Made by a program: the position numbers and the translations under genes | NCBI GenBank assembly: GCA_035405785.1 | Contig: DAONJS010000002.1 | Location: 124,001-188,000, forward strand | Length of the DNA stretch: 64,000 nt | Direction: 5' to 3' | DNA from: BPGX01 sp035405785 | GTDB lineage: Bacteria; Bacteroidota; Bacteroidia; B-17B0; Aurantibacillaceae | Part shown: positions 59,123 to 64,000 of the stretch, piece after piece | Position numbering within the stretch: position 1 is the stretch's first letter | How the letters are laid out: the number at the start of each line of letters is the position of its first letter | Notes under the pieces: generated by a model | Database searches by the model: none | Told to the model about the DNA's origin: nothing | The model's input: the letters and a program-made list of their open reading frames with translations, nothing else

Positions 59123-61228
59123 TTATACTTTTTCTGTTTTACCTTTTGCTTTGGCAATTACTTGCTCTGCAATGTTTGCAGGCACTTCTGCATAGTGCGA
59201 AAATTCCATTGTTGAAGTTGCTCTACCAGAAGTTAATGTTCTGAGTTGTGTTACATATCCAAACATTTCTGCAAGTGGCACTAATGCTTTAATAACTTGT
59301 GAATTTCCTCTTGTATCCATTCCAAGAATTTGGCCTCTTCTTCTATTTAAATCACCTACCACATCTCCCATGTTTTGTTCAGGGGTTAATACTTCAACTT
59401 TCATTATTGGTTCTAAAAGAACTGGTTTACATTTTGGCACAGCTTCACGGAAAGCATTTTTAGCACAAATTTCAAATGATAATGAATCTGAGTCAACTGA
59501 GTGATAAGAACCATCAATGAGTACTACTTTCATACTTTTAACAGGATAACCAGCTAAAACACCATTACTCATAGATGCTTTAAAGCCCTTTTCTACAGAA
59601 GGAATATATTCACGAGGGATATTACCACCAGTTACTTGATTTACAAATTGTAAGTCGCCCTCAAAACCTTCATCAACTGGTCCGATTTCCACTAAAATAT
59701 CAGCAAATTTACCTCTACCGCCTGTTTGTTTTTTATACAATTCTCTGTGTTGTACTTTTTGAGTTAATGCTTCTCTATATGCAACTTGAGGTGCTCCCTG
59801 ATTAACTTCTACTTTAAATTCTCTTTTTAATCTATCCATGATAATATCAAGGTGTAATTCACCCATTCCACTAATAACTGTTTGACCTGATTCTTCATCT
59901 GTATGTACGCGGAATGTAGGATCTTCTTCAGCTAATTTACTTAAAGCAACACCTAATTTATCCATATCTCCTTGTGTTTTGGGCTCAATTGCTAAGCCAA
60001 TCACAGGTTCTGGGAACTTCATTGCTTCTAATACGATTGGATGTTTTTCATCACAAAGTGTATCACCTGTTTTTATATCTTTAAATCCAACAGCAGCAGC
60101 AATATCACCTGCTTCAACAAAATCTATTGGATTTTGTTTATTAGCATGCATTTGGAATAAACGAGAAATTCTTTCTTTATTTCCAGAACGAGTATTTAAT
60201 ACATAAGAACCAGCTTCTAATCTGCCAGAATATGCTCTAAAATAAGCTAATCTTCCTACAAATGGGTCTGTAGCAATTTTAAATGCTAATGCACAGAACG
60301 GCTCTTTTGGATCTGGCTTACGAACAACTTTTTCATCTGTATATGGGTTTGTTCCAACAATATCGGGTTTATCTAAAGGAGATGGCAATAATTCACAAAC
60401 ATAATCAAGCATGGTTTGAACACCTTTATTTTTAAAGGCAGTTCCACAAAGCATTGGTACAATTTTATTTGCTACAGTAGCTTTTCTTAAAGCATCTAAA
60501 ATTTCTCTTTCTGTAATTGAATTGGGGTCTGAAAAATATTTTTCCATTAAAGTATCATCAAACTCTGCAACAGATTCTAATAATTTTTCTCTGTACATTT
60601 TAGCTTCTTCTAGCATATCATCAGGAATAGGAACTACTTCATAAGTCATTCCTAAATCATGTTCATTCCAAATAATTCCTCTGAAATTTACCAAATCTAC
60701 AACACCTTTAAATTGATCTTCAGCACCAATAGGTAATTGTAATGGAACAGCATTTCCGCCCAACATTTCTTTTACTTGTTTTACAACATTTAAAAAGTCA
60801 GCTCCTTGTCTGTCCATTTTATTTACAAAACCAAGGCGGTTTACTCCATAATTATCTGCTAATCTCCAGTTAGTTTCAGATTGTGGCTCTACGCCATCAA
60901 CAGCAGAAAACAAAAACACAAGACCATCTAATACGCGGAGTGATCGATTTACTTCTACAGTAAAATCTACGTGTCCCGGAGTATCAATAATATTAATTTT
61001 ATATTTATTTCCTCTATAATTCCAATAACATTTAGTAGCGGCGGCTGTGATGGTGATACCTCTTTCTTGCTCTTGAACCATCCAGTCCATAGTTGCGGCA
61101 CCTTCGTGCACTTCACCAATTTTGTAATTAACGCCGGTATAATACAAAATACGTTCAGTAGTAGTAGTTTTTCCTGCATCAATGTGTGCAGCGATTCCGA
61201 TATTTCTAGTATATTTTAAATCTGACAT
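59123..61228 (-). CDS. fusA: Elongation factor G
   Basis: The 701-residue translocase GTPase has the G1 loop AHIDAGKTTTTERILYYTG (residues 14-32), switch II DTPGHVDFTVEV and NKMDRQGAD. Five EF-G domains end in the domain-V LAEMFGYVTQLRTLTSGR. It drives tRNA-mRNA movement on the ribosome. It lies between rpsG and rpsJ, the usual str-operon order for Bacteroidota. Confidence 0.97.
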   Translation of the reverse strand: MSDLKYTRNIGIAAHIDAGKTTTTERILYYTGVNYKIGEVHEGAATMDWMVQEQERGITITAAATKCYWNYRGNKYKINIIDTPGHVDFTVEVNRSLRVLDGLVFLFSAVDGVEPQSETNWRLADNYGVNRLGFVNKMDRQGADFLNVVKQVKEMLGGNAVPLQLPIGAEDQFKGVVDLVNFRGIIWNEHDLGMTYEVVPIPDDMLEEAKMYREKLLESVAEFDDTLMEKYFSDPNSITEREILDALRKATVANKIVPMLCGTAFKNKGVQTMLDYVCELLPSPLDKPDIVGTNPYTDEKVVRKPDPKEPFCALAFKIATDPFVGRLAYFRAYSGRLEAGSYVLNTRSGNKERISRLFQMHANKQNPIDFVEAGDIAAAVGFKDIKTGDTLCDEKHPIVLEAMKFPEPVIGLAIEPKTQGDMDKLGVALSKLAEEDPTFRVHTDEESGQTVISGMGELHLDIIMDRLKREFKVEVNQGAPQVAYREALTQKVQHRELYKKQTGGRGKFADILVEIGPVDEGFEGDLQFVNQVTGGNIPREYIPSVEKGFKASMSNGVLAGYPVKSMKVVLIDGSYHSVDSDSLSFEICAKNAFREAVPKCKPVLLEPIMKVEVLTPEQNMGDVVGDLNRRRGQILGMDTRGNSQVIKALVPLAEMFGYVTQLRTLTSGRATSTMEFSHYAEVPANIAEQVIAKAKGKTEKV

Positions 61229-61233
61229 AGGTT

Positions 61234-61701
61234 TTAGAATTTAAAGTGAGCAAATGCTTTATTGGCTTCGGCCATTTTATGTGTATCTTCTTTTTTCTTA
61301 AAAGCACCACCTTCTTCTTTTGAAGCAGCAACAATTTCAGCTGCTAACTTTTCTGCCATAGATTTTTCATTTCTTTGGCGAGCATATTGAATTAACCATT
61401 TCATTGCAAGGGCTGTTTTTCTTTCCTGTCTGATTTCAGAAGGAATTTGATAGGTAGCACCTCCAATTCTTCTGGAACGAACTTCAATTTGAGGGGTTAC
61501 ATTATTTAAAGCTTTTAAGAAAACATCCAATCCCGATTCGTTTGTTTTTTTAGCTACAATTGAAATTGAATCATGAAAAATTTTTGTAGCTAATTGTTTT
61601 TTACCATTCAGCATTAAGTTGTTAATAAATTTGGTTACCAATTCATTGTTGTAAATTGGATCTGGTAATATCTCTCTTTTTTTTGCTTTTGCTTTTCTCA
61701 T
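61234..61701 (-). CDS. rpsG: Small-subunit ribosomal protein S7
   Basis: The 155-residue protein has the N-terminal RKAKAKKREILPDPIYNNEL, the central ALNNVTPQIEVRSRRIGGAT and the helix WLIQYARQRNEKSMAEKLA. It nucleates 30S head assembly. It lies 5 bp before fusA. Confidence 0.97.
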   Translation of the reverse strand: MRKAKAKKREILPDPIYNNELVTKFINNLMLNGKKQLATKIFHDSISIVAKKTNESGLDVFLKALNNVTPQIEVRSRRIGGATYQIPSEIRQERKTALAMKWLIQYARQRNEKSMAEKLAAEIVAASKEEGGAFKKKEDTHKMAEANKAFAHFKF

Positions 61702-61733
61702 AATTGAAAAGTATTTTTAGTATTTATCAAAAT

Positions 61734-62135
61734 TTATTTTTTTGCTTTGGCATCTTGTTGACCCGGTTTAGGTCTTTTTGTACCATACTTAGATCTTTGT
61801 TGTTTTCTTCCTTCTACACCAGCACAATCAAGAGTACCTCTCACAATGTGATAACGAACCCCAGGCAAATCTTTTACACGACCGCCTCTTACAAGTACAA
61901 TTGAGTGTTCTTGCAAATTATGTCCTTCACCTGGAATGTATGCGATAACTTCTTCCTTGTTAGTTAAACGTACTTTTGCCACTTTTCTCAGTGCAGAGTT
62001 TGGTTTTTTAGGCGTAGTTGTGTATACCCTTGTGCATACACCTCTGCGTTGAGCACAGGAATGTAAAGCTGCAGATTTGCTTTTAGTTTTAATTTTCTTT
62101 CTTTCTTTTCTTACCAATTGCTGAATTGTAGGCAT
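61734..62135 (-). CDS. rpsL: Small-subunit ribosomal protein S12
   Basis: The 133-residue protein is a decoding-centre component. The streptomycin-contact loops read TTPKKPNSALRKVAKV and GGRVKDLPGVRYH, both wild type as far as can be judged by eye, predicting streptomycin sensitivity at this locus. It is the first gene of the superoperon, with a full promoter at 62180-62212. Confidence 0.97.
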   Translation of the reverse strand: MPTIQQLVRKERKKIKTKSKSAALHSCAQRRGVCTRVYTTTPKKPNSALRKVAKVRLTNKEEVIAYIPGEGHNLQEHSIVLVRGGRVKDLPGVRYHIVRGTLDCAGVEGRKQQRSKYGTKRPKPGQQDAKAKK

Positions 62136-62179
62136 TTTGAAGGATTTTTAATGTTTTTTGTTTTCTTAAAAAAGGACGG

Positions 62180-62212
62180 CAAATGTAAGGATTATTATTC
62201 TAATTCTCCAAA
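62180..62212 (-). promoter_or_regulatory. Main promoter of the ribosomal superoperon (TTTG-N21-TACATTTG)
   Basis: On the minus strand TTTG (62209-62212), a 21-nt spacer and TACATTTG (62180-62187). The leader before the rpsL ATG is about 40 nt. Both boxes match the consensus fully. Confidence 0.8.
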
Positions 62213-62520
62213 TTTTTTTTATTATTTTTTTAATTTATTTGATAATTAACTGATTTTCAAATATTTGTTTTATTTTTTTCTTTTGAGATTTATTCTGAAT
62301 AAAGAATGTTGTGTTGAAAATGTGTTATTGTTCAATTGTTATAATTTACTATATGTTTTTCCATTTTTTTATATCAAAATAATTCAAAAAATCTATAATT
62401 TCAAATTCTCAATAATCAAAGTACCAACATTAAAGAGCGTGATGTTGCCCAGTATAAAATATCCATCATTGCAACCCAGTGAAATAATTCAGCTTAAAAT
62501 TATTACAAAATGAATTTCAC

Positions 62521-62594
62521 AGATGAAGCAATCTCAAAAGTATATTACACCTATCACACGAGATTTCTTCGGTCTATCGTCATCACAATGACTG
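62521..62594. repeat. GTCATTGCGAGG-family palindrome, degenerate copy 4
   Basis: GAAGCAATCTCAAAAGTAT and, further on, GAGATTTCTTCGG with ATCGTCATCACAATGAC. These are recognisably the same arms as in copies 1-3, but with more mismatches and in inverted orientation. Confidence 0.55.
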
Positions 62595-62690
62595 TAAAAC
62601 ATAAAAGTAAATATTTCACGTAGCTTCAACACACAAATTTTCACGAATTTCAATTATAACTTTTTATCTATAGCAATAAGTAAATAGTAT

Positions 62691-62721
62691 AAAATAAAAA
62701 AGCCCCGAAAATCGGGGCTTT
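62691..62721 (-). terminator. Rho-independent terminator of the T9SS cargo gene
   Basis: A 10-bp stem AAAGCCCCGA (62699-62708) / TCGGGGCTTT (62712-62721) with a 3-nt loop. On the minus strand a TTTTTTATTTT tract follows. It lies 27 bp after the stop at 62749. Confidence 0.9.
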
Positions 62722-62748
62722 GATTAAGTATTGAAATTTTTTATAAAA

Positions 62749-63702
62749 TTATTTGGTAACAACTAATTTACCGTGTGCATTTACATCTCCATTTGCATTT
62801 GCAACTTGATAAAAATATACACCTGCTGGTAATGTTTCTACACTAAATCTGTTGTCTAATGCATTTGTAACTTGTACTGTAAGAACTACTTTTCCAAGTG
62901 CATCATAAAGTTTAAGATAACCTCCAATGTTTTTTGCAGAAGTTGTAAATCTCACCACATCATTAGCAGGATTTGGAGCCATACGAGTATCTACAAAATC
63001 TAATACTGGTGCTGTAATGCCAGTAACTGTAGTCAATGTCAAGTCATCAATCCATAATTGTGAAAGATTATCATAGTTTGCATCAGCAGCATTATATGAA
63101 GAAATTGCTACAATCCATAAAGTATCAGGTATACCAGCATTTACAGAAACAGCAGTTTGGTTAAATGCCTGAAAAGAGGGAACATTTGCATTTGTTAAAA
63201 CACTAGCATCTTCAATTAGTGTTTCAGTTGATCCTGTCCATTTTGTAGTTTGGCAGAATACTACTGCTGTATCAAGACCCCCGGTTGCAGCAGCACTTAT
63301 TGTATAAGATAAAAATCCACCAAAAGAATTAATATTTTGACTAAATGGAATACCATAAATCCCCATATTAACAGTGTTTGTACCTGCTGTACCTAACCAT
63401 GCCATTCCATTAAGTTTTTGTCCAATAATAGCCGTGTAATCCATGTTCTGTATTCTCATTGAATAAGAACCTGAATTTTTCTTTGCTCCATCTTTAAAGT
63501 AAGTAGTAATCATTGTGTAAGAAGGTGCACCAATGAGGAGTCCCATATCACCATATCCAGCCCAGTTGTTTGCTTTTCCTGCCTGAGCACCAGTTGTCAC
63601 CCAACTTTCAAATCCTGCATTAGGAATGGCGTAAGGTGTTTGTGCAGTCATGAATGCGTTTAAAGCCACTGCACTGGCTACTGTTAGTACAACTTTTTTC
63701 AT
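62749..63702 (-). CDS. Secreted protein with T9SS sorting domain (PCMD-like/unknown)
   Basis: The 317-residue protein has a signal peptide (MKKVVLTVASAVALNAFMTA, cleavage near AQT). A beta-sandwich-like middle follows, containing NAGFESWVTTGAQAGKANNW and LWIDDLTL, a pattern resembling carbohydrate-binding or PCMD-type modules. The type A sorting domain begins at RMAPNPANDVV (about residue 242) and has GVYFYQVANANG. It is probably surface-exposed. The specific function is unknown. It has its own promoter and terminator. Confidence 0.85.
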   Translation of the reverse strand: MKKVVLTVASAVALNAFMTAQTPYAIPNAGFESWVTTGAQAGKANNWAGYGDMGLLIGAPSYTMITTYFKDGAKKNSGSYSMRIQNMDYTAIIGQKLNGMAWLGTAGTNTVNMGIYGIPFSQNINSFGGFLSYTISAAATGGLDTAVVFCQTTKWTGSTETLIEDASVLTNANVPSFQAFNQTAVSVNAGIPDTLWIVAISSYNAADANYDNLSQLWIDDLTLTTVTGITAPVLDFVDTRMAPNPANDVVRFTTSAKNIGGYLKLYDALGKVVLTVQVTNALDNRFSVETLPAGVYFYQVANANGDVNAHGKLVVTK

Positions 63703-63732
63703 AGTTTTAAATTTTTAGGGTTATTGATGGGG

Positions 63733-63765
63733 CAAGTATAATGAATTTATTTCTAATCCACCAAA
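63733..63765 (-). promoter_or_regulatory. Promoter of the T9SS cargo gene (TTTG-N21-TATACTTG)
   Basis: On the minus strand TTTG (63762-63765), a 21-nt spacer and TATACTTG (63733-63740), one mismatch from the -7 consensus. It partly overlaps the region of the divergent ispG promoter. Confidence 0.65.
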
Positions 63766-63773
63766 TAAAAATG

Positions 63774-63781
63774 TAATTTTG
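63774..63781 (+). promoter_or_regulatory. -7 box TAATTTTG of ispG
   Basis: A TAnnTTTG match on the plus strand, 58 bp before the ispG ATG. The -33 is not clear. Confidence 0.4.
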
Positions 63782-63839
63782 CCACAAAAAATCAATTTTC
63801 AACATAACTTACTGAATTTCAAAATAATAAAATTTAAAA

Positions 63840-64000
63840 ATGAACTATATCAAACTCAAAACAAGAGAAGTTAACATAGGTGATTTAAAAATGGGTGGGC
63901 ACTACCCTATTCGGGTACAAAGTATGACCACTGCCGATACAATGAATACCAGTGCAGTTGTGGAAGAATGTATTCGGCTTATCAATGCAGGATGTGAACT
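63840..64000 (+). CDS. ispG: 4-hydroxy-3-methylbut-2-enyl diphosphate synthase, N-terminal part
   Basis: The first 53 codons are present; the gene runs off the window end. The sequence begins MNYIKLKTREVNIGDLKMGG and continues HYPIRVQSMTTADTMNT, the IspG (GcpE) signature. IspG is the iron-sulphur enzyme of the methylerythritol phosphate pathway. This implies that the organism makes isoprenoids, including the dimethylallyl diphosphate used by MiaA, by this route. Confidence 0.9.
   Translation, partial: MNYIKLKTREVNIGDLKMGGHYPIRVQSMTTADTMNTSAVVEECIRLINAGCE

Larger units (their letters stand above)
62136..62748. other. Intergenic region between the ribosomal superoperon and a T9SS gene
   Basis: Apart from the rpsL promoter, this very AT-rich stretch contains a degenerate GTCATTGCGAGG-type repeat (62521-62594) and the terminator of the downstream minus-strand gene (62691-62721). 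An 82-codon plus-strand frame at 62265-62513 has no protein-like features and was not called. Confidence 0.65.

Noticed and set aside
59113..59157. Longer S10 start overlapping fusA
   Set aside because: It adds 15 lysine-rich residues absent from S10 proteins and overlaps the end of fusA; the ATG at 59112 gives the standard length.
62265..62513. 82-codon plus-strand frame between the superoperon and the T9SS gene
   Set aside because: Very AT-rich with a Phe/Tyr/Ile/Lys-dominated translation, no recognisable motif, no promoter or ribosome site, and its end approaches a degenerate repeat. Most likely a chance frame.

Overview
The window is AT-rich chromosomal DNA from a member of the Bacteroidota. 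The evidence is mutually consistent. Promoters have the Bacteroidota -33/-7 form (TTTG, about 21 nt, TAnnTTTG). Genes largely lack Shine-Dalgarno sequences. Three secreted proteins end in type IX secretion (T9SS) sorting domains. L36 and S14 are zinc-free forms, and the ribosomal superoperon runs rpsL-rpsG-fusA-rpsJ...rpoA-rplQ. The genus cannot be named from sequence reading alone; a Chitinophagales-like lineage is a guess.

Layout. 1-900: repeat-rich intergenic DNA and a small conserved gene. 1017-6217: lepA and mfd, convergent. 6218-6760: a roughly 500-bp terminal-inverted-repeat element with no coding capacity. 6830-6901: initiator tRNA. 7004-12026: a tight six-gene minus-strand operon (tpiA-prmA-sco-eamA-yicC-miaA), divergent from ybbR-coaE. 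13169-17350: a TPR protein, an OmpR-type response regulator, asd and a DUF4468-like protein. 17551-20353: a small accessory group (lipoprotein, HTTM membrane protein, methyltransferase). 20404-28465: mtaB, nfu, lon, icd, accB-accC. 28729-31421: an SDR, a PAP2-like protein and gpsA. tRNA-Pro, an omega-amidase-like gene and tRNA-Glu follow. 32875-36827: two T9SS cargo proteins and a cell-wall amidase. 36894-41749: ridA, two glycosyltransferases, rfbB and an epimerase. Then kbl and an S41 protease. 44868-62135: the complete str-S10-spc-alpha ribosomal superoperon on the minus strand. 62749-64000: a third T9SS cargo gene, divergent from the start of ispG.

Most genes are housekeeping: translation, central and lipid metabolism, proteolysis, repair. 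I found no CRISPR array, phage, toxin-antitoxin pair or recognisable defence system. The most unusual material is non-coding. There are several families of small palindromic repeats, including a three-copy double-hairpin element with fixed geometry, a GTCATTGCGAGG-type palindrome and a GTAGGGGCGTAT-type hairpin. The 500-bp element has one terminal repeat overlapping the mfd promoter, and a diverged solo end of it lies 18 kb away. Tandem 21-bp repeats sit upstream of a lipoprotein promoter, and low-complexity tandem arrays begin at or beside stop codons.

Several starts were moved downstream from the longest open frame because the extension ran through a promoter, a repeat or a neighbouring gene: mfd, prmA, tpiA, the TPR gene, asd, the DUF4468 gene, icd and rpsJ. 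Two ribosomal genes too short for a length-filtered gene search, rpmJ and rpmD, were read directly from the sequence.
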